From Heterobilharzia americana (taxonomy: Eukaryota > Platyhelminthes > Trematoda > Strigeidida > Schistosomatidae), in NCBI GenBank assembly GCA_944470555.2, contig OX104128.1, forward strand, positions 63,743,257 through 63,807,256: a stretch of 64,000 nt of DNA, given 5' to 3'. Under the pieces are notes generated by a model. The model did no database searches. It was not told the DNA's origin and worked only from the letters and a program-made list of their open reading frames with translations. The position numbers and the translations under genes are program-made. Positions 1 through 9,259 of the stretch are shown one piece after another. Every line of letters begins with the position of its first letter. The first letter of the stretch is position 1.

Positions 1-35
1 CTAAAAGCTCCTTCTTGATTTTGAGGATGATGACG

Positions 36-592
36 CTGGGCAATTCCGATAACGAACGAAACTTTAACCTACTAAATAGTAGATTGATCCTCTTTACTCG
101 TTCAGGTTGCGGTTTCTACTGTTTCTTTATGGGGTGAGGTTGTCGTTTTCCGGAGGGCACAGTGACAGATTTTACTTCTTAGAGGGACAAGCAGCACACC
201 TGAGAAGTAACAGGTCTATGATGCCCTTAGATGTCCAGGGCCGCAACGTGCTCTTCAGTGACGGTGCTCTGACCCTGAAAACGTGACCCAAATTGGTTGC
301 GAAAACTGTCTCATCACCGGCGTGACTGAAATCGGGGCTTGAGATTATTCTCCATGAACGAGGAACTCCTGGTAAGTGCAAGTCATAAGCTTGCACTTAA
401 TACGTCTCTGCCCTTTGTATACACTGCCCATCTCTACTACCGATTGAATGGTCTAGTGAAGTCACTGGATTGGTATCGCTGAAGTGGCATACCGCTCGAC
501 TGCTGCTGAGAAGACTACCTAATTTGACTATTTAAAGGAAGTAAAAACCGTAACAAGGTTTCCGTAGGTGAATCTGTGTAAGGATCATTACC
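36..592 (+). pseudogene. 18S rRNA pseudogene, 3' portion, running into ITS1-like sequence
   Basis: This is a relic of the small-subunit ribosomal RNA gene, sense on the plus strand. Recognisable blocks come in the right order: the universal segment AATTCCGATAACGAACGA near 41-58, TTAGAGGGACAAGC near 178-192, AACAGGTCTATGATGCCCTT near 208-227, AAGTGCAAGTCATAAGCTTG near 373-392, CTACTACCGATTGAATGGT near 434-452, and the 3' end block GTAACAAGGTTTCCGTAGGT near 550-569, followed by GGATCATTACC where ITS1 begins. Many substitutions and small indels fall in positions that are normally invariant (for example GAATCTGTGTAAGG in place of GAACCTGCGGAAGG), so it cannot be a working rRNA. The 5' two thirds of the gene would lie left of the window or is missing. 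The open frame on the minus strand at 172-396 is antisense to rRNA and is not a gene. Confidence 0.9.
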
Positions 593-1200
593 GATTATCC
601 CTATTTATGTAAAAAAACCCAGACTGAGATACCCGGCCTGTCAACCTATGCGAAATGTTTGGGTTGCAGGTCCATTCTTATATCGACGATATATGGTGTG
701 CTAAAACATTCCGGTGAAACCCTCATATCAAAAAGGAAATCCGTATATTGTCTGAAATAAAGCGATTATTTATTCCAGACAATTCACGTGATGCAGTGCG
801 GAATTCTCAGCATTTAATGATTCAACAAACTAACTACCTGTACAACGTCTTAGAAGACATAATTGTTGCACATTAACCTCCGGTCTGGAATGATGATTGA
901 ATTGAAAATAGGGAGAAATTTTGATGGTAGGAGTTTATTCAGCCAATTTGAAAATCTGTAAATCGACATATATATCATAGGAAGAGAAATTTTCTGAGTT
1001 TCTGTATACGTATATGTCCATTTCTTACGGGCTTAATGTTTTTCCTCTGGTTTGTTCTTGGCTTGAAAAACTTCAGTTTGAAAACATTTTGAAAACGTGC
1101 AAGAGTACATGACATGTTTAAAAAACGGTAGGAGAAGAAACTGATAAAATATATTCTATGGGAAATTAACTACAGAAGTACTCCAATATATAAAATTTCT
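593..1200. other. No gene seen; possible ITS1 remnant then A+T-rich sequence
   Basis: The first bases follow the 18S relic directly and may be decayed ITS1, but I cannot identify 5.8S rRNA downstream. The rest is A+T-rich with no coding signal I can support. Confidence 0.5.
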
Positions 1201-1209
1201 CAATCGTTA

Positions 1210-2480
1210 GCTTTTGTCTTATAAATTGAAACTAAGACTATGTGATCTGCATATAGGAGAGGATAAGAAAATGATTATTTTTGATGAAAACAGTTTATAT
1301 ACTAATATATACACAAGTATAGTACTGGAATCAGAAATAACTGAGCATAATTTTGACCACTTAGCTATCAGTTGAAGAGATCGTGTTAGGTATACAGTTG
1401 TGTCTGACCTTCACAGTCATGAAGTTTCAGGATGAAAAAAAGGTGGTCAGAAAAGGTAGGAATTGGATCACCAATTTTCCCAATCATATCCGACTAATGT
1501 ATATGAATATATGGGAACTCATAGCTACATGTTCTGTCAATACTAGCTCTACTACATGGTAGAAATATTTGGGCAGCACATTCACTATGTTAAGATTAGA
1601 GCATATCCTTAGTTTCTTTAAGCATATAAATTCAACAGTTGACATGATCCACTTCACCAACGAGTTAGAAATTAAACTAGGAGAGTTAACCATGTTCAAT
1701 TGTAAAATCAAGCGAAAAGAGGATAGTGATTCACATGTTATTGTCTGCAAAAGACGAAACATTCTAAGTAATATTTAGAATTTAGTTTGGCTCAAGCAAA
1801 ATCCATTGAAACAAATCTAATGAAATGTTGAAGCGATTGAGTGATAAATTTGAATAATGAATCAAAAAATGTAAATGGAGAAACGAAAGAGACCAGAGAA
1901 ACACTACTGCTCAACAAGTATCCACGAAAGTTTAATTCAGAAATTAATAGAAACATGTAAAAATATAATTCTTAAGATCCAATCAATCCAATTAAACAAA
2001 CTAATATTTCGGGGGAGGTGTGGGGATTTGGAGATATTCCAAGTTGTTATTCATTGTAAACTGACATCAGTTGGAGGAACAAAGGACACCTAGGAGCATT
2101 GGACAGCTGTTTCGTCCCACTAGTATGGGACTCCTCAGCAGTGCGCACCCACGACCCCACCAGGGATAGAAACCGCTGTGTCGTGGGTGCGCACTGCTAC
2201 GGAGTCACATACTAGTGGGAAGAAACAGCTGTCCAATGCTCTTAGGTGTCCTTTCTTCCTCCAACTGATGTCAGTCTAAGATGAATAACAACTTGAAATT
2301 AATAGTTACTGTAAAATAACATGCAATGACTGTGGAGTAAAATACCTAAGTCAGACGAAATGACCGTTGTCAGTCATAACAGAAATGACACGCCTAAATA
2401 AAATAAGTGATTTAGAAAAACTCGGCTACTGCTACGCATACAGTAACTCGCAACTACACAATAACAGGAGACAGGGCAAC
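1210..2480 (+). pseudogene. Decayed Penelope-like element (RT palm to GIY-YIG), interrupted by a palindromic repeat
   Basis: Pieces of a Penelope-like retroelement polyprotein remain in several frames. A motif-A-like stretch (FDENSLYTNI) is near 1279-1310. A motif-B-like GIGSPIFPIISD is near 1463-1500. The palm/thumb part at 1569-1778 carries HINS, IHFTNELE and GELTMFNCKIKRKEDS. After a palindromic insert comes the nuclease part near 2310-2480, with CNDCGVKYLSQTK, the PLE version of the GIY-YIG core. Stops and frameshifts separate all parts, so the element is dead. PLEs encode a reverse transcriptase fused to a GIY-YIG endonuclease; this assignment rests on motif order, not a database search. 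The segment to 2705 stays open but has no motif I recognise. Confidence 0.75.
2010..2297. repeat. Fold-back (palindromic) hammerhead element, family B, inside a PLE
   Basis: Inverted repeat with arms at 2040-2154 and 2181-2295 (115 bp each, few mismatches) and a 26-bp spacer. Each arm is the 3' part of the family B ribozyme repeat: hammerhead region, then a tail ending AATAACAACTTG. The left side continues into inverted tail sequence to about 2010. Read on the minus strand, the left arm keeps an almost complete hammerhead (2096-2146): core CTGAGGAG, a 6-bp stem II, GAAAC, then GTC. One stem I pair is lost. The right arm has a broken core (CTACGGAG). It sits between the RT and nuclease parts of a decayed PLE, so it inserted into that PLE. 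No clean target duplication is visible. Confidence 0.85.
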
Positions 2481-2709
2481 AATCCTAAAGGTCAACATAA
2501 ACTGAGAATGCAACTGATTGTGAATCATTTTCCCCCAGAGTCAGCACCAGATACACGTTATAGGAATAACTCAGTATCCATTCTGGATGTGTGGAGAATC
2601 ACGGAATCGGTTTGTGACAGAACATTAAATACAGATTGCAAAAAGTGTATGATTATATTGTCACGAATAATAGTGATATATTTTGCTGAAAACGCCATTC
2701 AGTAAATAA

Positions 2710-3100
2710 TACTGTACTAATGTCTGATACAAGATTTAATTCTACCTTAGTGCTCAAGTTTTGTACTTATATTAATAAAATTACACCTAGTTTAACCATT
2801 ATCACCAGGAGCTATCAGTCTTGCAAAATACTCGCTTTGTTTCCTGTATGTTACCTGCTCTTCTGAGTTGTTGGATAGAAGGGAACTTACCGTAAATTTA
2901 TTGGTTTAAATGACAACAATCAACATACATTATTAATGAGCTGGTGTACAGAAGATTACGCAACTATCTCATACTTTGGTCTATATAAACTCAGGTGATT
3001 TATACTAACGGTCCTAAGTTTCAGCGGTTTTTATGTATTAGTTGGTTAGAAATAATCGATAGGAAGCCGTGGACATAGGTTTCCTGCTTGTTGCCACTCG
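2710..3100. other. No gene seen
   Basis: A+T-rich sequence between a PLE relic and a ribozyme repeat; nothing recognisable on either strand. Confidence 0.5.
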
Positions 3101-3104
3101 TCAG

Positions 3105-3262
3105 CAAGGCGTATCTGCCAGGGATAGAACCCACCGTGTCGTGGGTGCACACTTCTGAGGAGTTCCATACTAGTGGGACGGAACAGCTGTCAAGTGCTCC
3201 CAGGTTCCCTCTTTTCCTCCAGTTGATGTCAGTCCACGACGAATAACAACTTGAAATATAGT
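3105..3262 (+). repeat. Family B hammerhead SINE-like repeat, single copy, degenerate ribozyme
   Basis: Single-arm copy of the family B repeat, 5' truncated. It holds a box-B-like end, the GTGGGTGC segment, and a hammerhead-like region whose catalytic GAAAC is changed to GGAAC and whose stem I is mismatched. The usual tail ending CAACTTGAAATA follows. Ribozyme activity is not expected. Confidence 0.75.
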
Positions 3263-3264
3263 TT

Positions 3265-4260
3265 TGTGAATTCAAAGTCTTTGTAGCAGAAGTTTTCCTT
3301 TCACTAGAGATTTCTTGAATATACTACTCAAGTAGTTAAGTTTGCTAGCAAATATGATTATTTTTTCACAGGTTATTGAGTAACATACTGTTCACCAACA
3401 GATTGTGTATTATGGTATGACTCGATTCAACACAACTTATAGAAATGTTTAGTTTAAAAGTAAAAAGCTCTCATGTATACCGCATAACTTTCATGGCAGA
3501 AGAGTATTAGGTTCGAATTTTTTTTAGCGGAGGAGGTTGTGGATTAGTATAAACCCAAATGTTTAGATTCATTGTACAACGAGGACAGATATTTAACAAG
3601 CCCATCTTACGTTGTTTATGAAAACTCTAAAGACTTAGACAGTGTTATATAAAGTTCTACCTCAGTTTTATGTAGGCTTCTTTTAGAATAATTATATTAT
3701 TTCACTTAAAAGTTTATGAGTATACAGTTTAGTAAGTAATACTCTGTTGAAATTAATGCCATCTGGTAAGGTTTGATAGATGGACTAATTATCTCTTTTT
3801 ATAGTGTACCTTCAATTTTGTCATAAAAGCACATTTCAAAACTAGCTTCGAATCTCAACTGCTTATTATATTATTTATCAAAGAACTATAGATAAGATAG
3901 GAAGTTGTATGATTACCTTGAAATGATTATTAATCATAAATTCTACTCAAAAATTTATGTAGTAAACAATACTGTTTACACAGTGTATCATATCGGATAA
4001 ACTAATTTAATATAGAATAAGACTCTACCACAGTGTATAAATTTTAAAGCCTTACCCTATATTTATGGGTATTCATTTCATCAGAGTAACCTTGTCAATC
4101 AAAACATCTTCATTTTAAGAAAAATATTATTTAGTTTACGCAAACTTTATCTCATATGTTATCATATTACCGTCGATTGGTTAGTGGAAAGATTATCTGA
4201 AAAGGATATTGTATATCAGTCGCATCGGTATGATATTTTCCAAGTTTATCAAGTTATCTT
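3265..4260. other. No gene seen; A+T-rich
   Basis: About 1 kb without coding or repeat signal that I can recognise. It ends where PLE coding sequence begins. Confidence 0.5.
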
Positions 4261-4314
4261 AATTTGAACTAAATTGAATTTCAAAGAAAAAAACTGTTTA
4301 CATATTGATATGCT

Positions 4315-5960
4315 ATCTTTGTGGTTATCAATAAAAATTTTTCAAATCTATATGGACTTCCAAAAATTCCCAAAATTAATAATCCATTACTACCAATATT
4401 ATCAATGTATCAGTCTCCTACACATAAATTGATGAGATGGTTAGCCGAATTACTGAGCCCGATTTGTAATAATTTATGTAAGTATTCACTGAAAGATACG
4501 TTTGAACTTGCTGATTATCTTACTGATTTGAATATCAAAAATAAGATTATGTATTCTTTTGATGTCAACTATTTGTTTACGAATGTGCCTCTAACGAAGG
4601 CAATTAATATTCTTTGCGACTACATATCTTCGAATTATCCTTCTTTCCCTATTCCTTCAACTTATTTGAAAGAACTCCTTTTATTATGTACTGATAGGGT
4701 TCATTTCACTTTTGATCGTGAAAACATTCGGCAAATTGATGGTGTAGCCATGGGGAGTCCATTAGGACTGTTATTAGCTGATGTATATATTTCAAGTTGT
4801 TATTCATCGTAAACTGATATCAGTTGGAGGAACAAAGGACACCTAGGAGCATTGGACAGCTGTTTCGTCTCATACTAGTGGGACGAAACAGCTGTCCAAT
4901 GCTCCTAGGTGTCCTTTGTTCCTCCAACTGATATCAGTTTACGATGAATAACAACTTGGAATATTTCCAAATCTCCACAATTCCCTCCAAATTCAATTGA
5001 TGTATATATGTCAAATACTGAACTAATGGCTCAAGATTTAATCACCAGTGTCACACTCTATAGAAGAGGTATGTGAATGATATCTTTGTAATATGTGACA
5101 GAGATGAGGATGCCAAGAGTTTGTGTAAAAGGTTTAATACCGTTCAAGATAATAGCAGTCTGACATGTGAGGAAGAAAAAGACCATCAACTTGCATTTCT
5201 TGACATACTCTTGTGCTGGAGGAAAGATGGATCTATCAGACGATCAATATATAGGAAGCCTACTTGGACAGGACAGTATTTGAATTTCTACAGTTTTTGT
5301 CCGATGAAATATAAGACAGGCTTGGTAAGATGCTCGTTCAATAGAATCCAATGTATTTGTGCATCTGATACGATGGATGATGAGAATAAGTTTCTGACAG
5401 ACACTCTAATGGAAAACGGTTGTCCATTACAGTTTGTCAACCATTTTAAAAAACAGCTTACCTCGAAGCCTGTAGTTTCCTCTGTCCCGAAGAAAAATAT
5501 ATTTCTTAAAGTGCCATACAGAGGGGAAATAAGTAGTATGATATTAAAGCAGAGATTAGAATCTGTCATCAGTAAAACATACTATGCAGCTTGTTGAGAC
5601 GACAAAACACCTGCTTCGCCACAAACGTCAACCTCACGCAAATGATTACGTCACATCCCACCGTGTTTACCAATTTAGATGTATGTGTGGGCCCACATAT
5701 ATAGGAAGGAGTAATCGTTCAATGCAGACTAGGGTGGGTGAATACATACCCAAATTGCCTAGAAAAACAGTTTAACACACAAACTTTGATAAGTGCAGGT
5801 GACAGACATCCATCGTCATCTATAGCAAAACATATTATTGAAATGAATCACAGGGTTAATACGAAAACAGCGTTTAAGATAATATACAGGAATAATCAGG
5901 GGCGCATACTGAAGTTTGCCAAAGCGTTAGCTATTCGTAAACTTAAGCCCCCACTGTGAG
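4315..5960 (+). pseudogene. Penelope-like element: reverse transcriptase plus GIY-YIG endonuclease, broken
   Basis: This is the best-preserved PLE in the window. Residues 4321-4790 encode the fingers and palm: YGLPKIPK, PILSMYQSPTHK, the motif A region MYSFDVNYLFTNVPLT, and motif B QIDGVAMGSPLGLLLADVY. A palindromic repeat then interrupts the frame. From about 5060 it resumes with the catalytic-motif region (VNDIFVICD in place of the usual Y-x-DD), AFLDILLCWRKDGS and YRKPTWTGQYLNFYS. The nuclease follows at 5584-5959: HRVYQFRCMCGPTYIGRSNR, then SSIAKHIIEMNH and AIRKLKPPL. Besides the insertion there is a frameshift near 5050-5070, one near 5596, and one near 5770. The motif order is diagnostic for PLEs; the element cannot make a full protein. 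Confidence 0.88.
4779..5009. repeat. Perfect fold-back hammerhead element with 12-bp target-site duplication
   Basis: Insert 4791-4997 (207 bp) flanked by the direct repeat TGATGTATATAT at 4779-4790 and 4998-5009, so it is a retroposed insertion into the PLE reading frame just after motif B. Arms 4793-4869 and 4882-4958 are complementary over 77 of 77 bases around a 12-nt centre, which is the hammerhead stem II loop. Only the 3' half of the ribozyme (GAC-GAAAC-AGCTGTC) and the tail are present, once in each orientation, so neither strand carries a complete hammerhead. Both arms share unusual bases (CTGATATCAG where other copies read CTGACATCAG), which favours one copying event over two independent insertions. 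The right tail extends beyond the left arm. Confidence 0.93.
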
Positions 5961-5964
5961 TATA

Positions 5965-6434
5965 AAAACAATTTGTTGTTTCACTTAATTTACCTTGGTA
6001 ATCCTCATCTGATTATATTATCAAGACTAGTGTCATAACCTTTTCATTTTCATTATATTTCACCTTTAATTTTCATATATAAATTGACTTGACAAGTAAA
6101 TGTGTGATCAGATTGTTCGAAATGTATTGAGCAAATAGGCACCACATTTTTCAGATAATCTTAATCTTCTAATAGCGTTATCGAAATTTATTAAAGGGAC
6201 TAACTGTTTCAAACATTTTTCTAGTGTGATCTTGCTGGTTAAATTATAAATTATTTTCTATATTAACAGATGACAAAATTTTCTTTCGATCATGACTTTA
6301 GTGAAGAATGAAAGATTTTTGAATCTGGCTGTAATGTATAATTGAATCAAATCATTATTATTACATATTACTTCAGTTTGATCTATTCATATGTGTCCAG
6401 ATTATTTACTTTAGGTTCTCCATTCAAAAATGGC
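5965..6434. other. No gene seen; PLE 3' flank
   Basis: A+T-rich sequence downstream of the PLE nuclease. It may contain the PLE 3' untranslated end, but no boundary or target duplication was found. Confidence 0.45.
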
Positions 6435-6442
6435 ATGACTGT

Positions 6443-6490
6443 GTGCACTGCTGAGGAGTCCCATACTAGGATGAAACGGCTGTCCAGTGC
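6443..6490 (+). ncRNA. Hammerhead ribozyme, type I, first copy of the dimer
   Basis: Stem I GCACTG/CAGTGC is perfectly paired. Core CTGAGGAG, stem II TCC/GGA closed by a G-T pair, GAAAC, the very short stem III region, and the cleavage triplet GTC (6482-6484) are all present. The fold was judged by eye. Confidence 0.8.
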
Positions 6491-6847
6491 TCCCAGGTTT
6501 CCTTTGTTCCTCCAACTGATGTCAGTCTTCGATGAATAACAACTTGAAATATTTCCAAATCTCCACAACTCCCTCAAAATTTAATTGAACTGATGCTCAT
6601 TGGTGACTAGCTTCGAGAAGTATTCCCGAAGTTCCAATGAGAAGTCGTGACCGGTGGAGTCAAAGCCTGATGGCCGTGAGGACAAATACTCAACGATGAC
6701 ATTGGGTGGCGGTTTGCGCTATATCGTGAGCTAACAGAAGTTGGGAATATGGAGCATTGGATTCTGACCCAGTGGCTCAATGGTAACGAGCTGGCCGAGG
6801 AACCTGAAGGTCGTGGGTTCGATCGCTGGTGGTGTGGGGTCGTGGGT

Positions 6848-6897
6848 GCGCACTGCTGAGGAGTCCCACACTAGGATGAAACGGCTGTCCAGTGCTC
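6848..6897 (+). ncRNA. Hammerhead ribozyme, type I, second copy of the dimer
   Basis: Same architecture as the first copy: stem I GCACTG/CAGTGC, core CTGAGGAG, stem II TCC/GGA with a G-T closing pair, GAAAC at 6878-6882, triplet GTC at 6887-6889. It is preceded by the tRNA-like head, so a Pol III transcript from the internal boxes would carry this ribozyme. Confidence 0.82.
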
Positions 6898-6961
6898 CCA
6901 TGTTTCCTTTGTTCCTCCAACTGATGTCAGTCTTCGATGAATAACAACTTGAAATGACTGT

Positions 6962-7495
6962 AATTGTTTTTCCAATTAAAAAAAGCATATCTTTATAACA
7001 AAGAAGAAATAAAGATTGAAAAGTTGTTTTTAAAAAAATGTAACAAAGATGAAAAAGAGCGCTACTTTGCACATAAAATGCGTTTTAATTGACAGATAAA
7101 CTATTCCTTCTGTGAAATTTAATCTATTCCCAATTAAGATTTAAAAAATTTAAGCAACGTTTTATCAGTCCAACTGATAAACTGTTCATTTCATATAATC
7201 TCTTCACCAACCAACCTTTAATGATCCGCAAGGATGTCATGATAGGTTTTTAATTCATTTTTCTCCTTAACAATCCGATTGTTTTTCAGACAAAACCGGT
7301 TAATTTTTCTAGAATATGTGAAATATACGCATCAAGATATGCAAGAAGAACAAGCACTTCAGTGAAGAGTCTCTTTTCGGTGATTTCATTCTCAAGCTGT
7401 ACAATTACAAAAAACTATCCTTTTTTTCTAGTCTAAGGATTTGATTGTTAAAAATGGTTTGTCAAGCATGGTAACACAAATAGTGTCAATAACTG
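6962..7495. other. No gene seen
   Basis: A+T-rich sequence with poly-A/T runs and no recognisable coding or repeat element. Confidence 0.5.
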
Positions 7496-7497
7496 AG

Positions 7498-8375
7498 CTG
7501 TCGGGATACGCTGGACTGCGGAAAAGAACCTAGAAGACTTGGATTTCGCCAATGATGAATTGTGTCTGATGTCGCATAAACTTGATGATCTACAGGTGAA
7601 AAATAACAAGTTGACAGAAGAGGCAGCGAAGACGGGACTTCAAGTGAATATAGAGAAGACAGAGGTGATGAAGCTACCCAACCAACACCAGCAACAATAA
7701 GCTCCAATCACCAGCAACGGGAAATACTTAAAGGAAGTAGTCTCTTTCACCTATCTAGGCAGGCAGCACTGCTTCAACTACAGTCGGCACAAGTACAGAT
7801 GAAGACGTCAAAGCCAGCCAGGATTGGAAAAGCAAGATAGGTGTTCATTAGCCTGAAACCAGTGTGGAGATCTGCACTCAGCAATCTAGAACAAGATCCG
7901 GATTTTCAACACCAATGTCAAGTAAGTGCTCCTGTATGGTTGAGAGACTTGGCGCGTTACGAAAGGCATTTCCAACAAACTACAGATATTCATCAACAAC
8001 TGCCTACGCTGGCTCGTTACTGAACATCAGATGGCCGGAAAGAATAAGCAACAAGGAACTCTAGGAACGAACCAACCAAGAAGCTATCGCTGAAGAAATA
8101 TGCACTGGAAGGGAGTGGAGAAGGATTGGGCATGCACTGAGGAGGCCGACTGAGGACATCACTCGTCAGACCAGTTACTCTAGTGGAACTCAGATGGGAA
8201 GCGACGAGTTGGGCGTCCTAGCTGAGGATGACATGGAGGAGATCGTGAGAGGAGGAAATGAGAGCTTGTGGGCTGTTGTGGAGCCAGGTTTAAAAGATTT
8301 CAGAGAACAGAGAGCAGTGGAAACGTGTCCCTGAAGCCCTTTATTCCGTTAGGAACCCAAGGGACAAATAATAAT
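7498..8375 (+). mobile_element. RTE-type non-LTR retrotransposon, 3' part, broken
   Basis: Truncated copy of the RTE-like element seen near full length at 51.2-54.5 kb. It starts in the RT region after the catalytic motif (DLDFANDELCLMSHKLDDLQ) and continues through EKTEVMKLPNQ and VSFTYLGR to the C-terminal region (NIRWPERISNKEL, a WRRIGHALRRPTEDITRQ-like stretch). It ends with the element's terminus, GGAACCCAAGGGACAAATAA plus an AAT-rich tail. Several frameshifts. RTE elements encode an AP endonuclease and RT and end in short microsatellite tails; the 5' truncation is typical of target-primed reverse transcription. Confidence 0.85.
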
Positions 8376-8800
8376 AGTAATATTCTTCCAATGATTATGG
8401 AGAAAGAACGGATGAATCAAATATCAGTTTAAATAAAGTATGCAAGAAGTGACTTTGGGAGTGTATTGACCTCGAGGTGAGTTAACTCAAGTTTGTAGTC
8501 AGTAGCATGCGATAAGTGTAAAAAAACGAAAGAAGTTAATCATACAGATGAAGGCTGGTTTTCTAACTAAACAGACTGTGTAGATAAGTCTTATAATACT
8601 GATCCCATCTACTCCACACTATCGCGTCATTCACTTGCAAGCAGATTTATCCTAGATGAATGACTTCCTATCTACTGTTGAATGACGCTCCTTTGTGAAA
8701 GGTTTTGTGCCTAATTCTTTAAAATGTCAGGCTATAAACCTTAGTTTCAAAGGTGAACATAACCTGTGTAAGCCGCTTAAGTCTTATACTTCGATTCCAT
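8376..8800. other. No gene seen
   Basis: Sequence between two retroelement fragments; nothing recognised. Confidence 0.45.
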
Positions 8801-8829
8801 TAGTGCTTGTGTATTAGAAAGCATTACAA

Positions 8830-9255
8830 GTGTGAGTTATCTCGGCGTGAGTTTTTCTCTGGATATTTCTTGGTCCTCCCATATCTATTTCCAAAAGAAT
8901 CTTCCACCCAACTTACCACATCCAGAAGCTGCTACACCAGCCCCTTCTCTTGTGTTTTACAAAGTCTTGCATCTTGTCGATTCTCCTCAACTTTTTCTCC
9001 TATATTATTTCCCAGGTAGTTGAAAAAAGATTATGCTGTGTTGTATAGAACTTTGAAGATTGTCAGCAGAACTAGTGGCTTACCCCTAAGCCTAACTAAA
9101 ATTATTTTAAATAAACACCTAAACTCATGTAAACATCTAGCAAGAGTTATCTTAACATATAACCAGTATCGTTATTATTCAAAGCTTTCTCCATGTCAGT
9201 CTTCAACTGAGATCAGCAGAAACTATATAAAACTCTATGCACATACTTCTTGATA
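8830..9255 (+). mobile_element. CR1/Jockey-type non-LTR retrotransposon, C-terminal RT fragment
   Basis: Decayed end of a non-LTR polyprotein. 8832-9020 reads SYLGVSFSLDISWSSHI, the post-palm YLGv-x-f-x-(n)-lsWs-x-Hi motif, and continues to LLYYFPG. 9020-9253 continues in the next frame with KKDYAVLYRTLKIVSRTSGL and ends SSTEISRNYIKLYAHTS. A related piece is on the minus strand at 33.5-33.8 kb. The family assignment rests on motifs; whether it is the schistosome SR1 lineage needs a search. Confidence 0.65.
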
Positions 9256-9259
9256 TAAA

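Larger units (their letters stand above)
6435..6961 (+). repeat. Partial tandem dimer of a hammerhead repeat (retrozyme-like), 8-bp TSD
   Basis: Insert 6443-6953 lies between direct repeats ATGACTGT (6435-6442 and 6954-6961). It begins exactly at the 5' strand of a hammerhead stem I and contains a second hammerhead 405 bases later, so it is a 1.26-mer of a repeat unit. Between the two is a full unit: tail, an about 190-bp middle segment, a tRNA-like part (TGGCTCAATGGTAACGAGC as box A-like, GGGTTCGATCGC as box B-like, 6773-6831), then the next ribozyme. Predicted cleavage sites follow GTC at 6484 and 6889, releasing a 405-nt unit. This organisation matches metazoan retrozymes and schistosome Sm-alpha elements; activity is inferred from fold only. 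Confidence 0.85.

Noticed and set aside
172..396. 74-codon minus-strand open frame
   Set aside because: Antisense to conserved 18S rRNA sequence.
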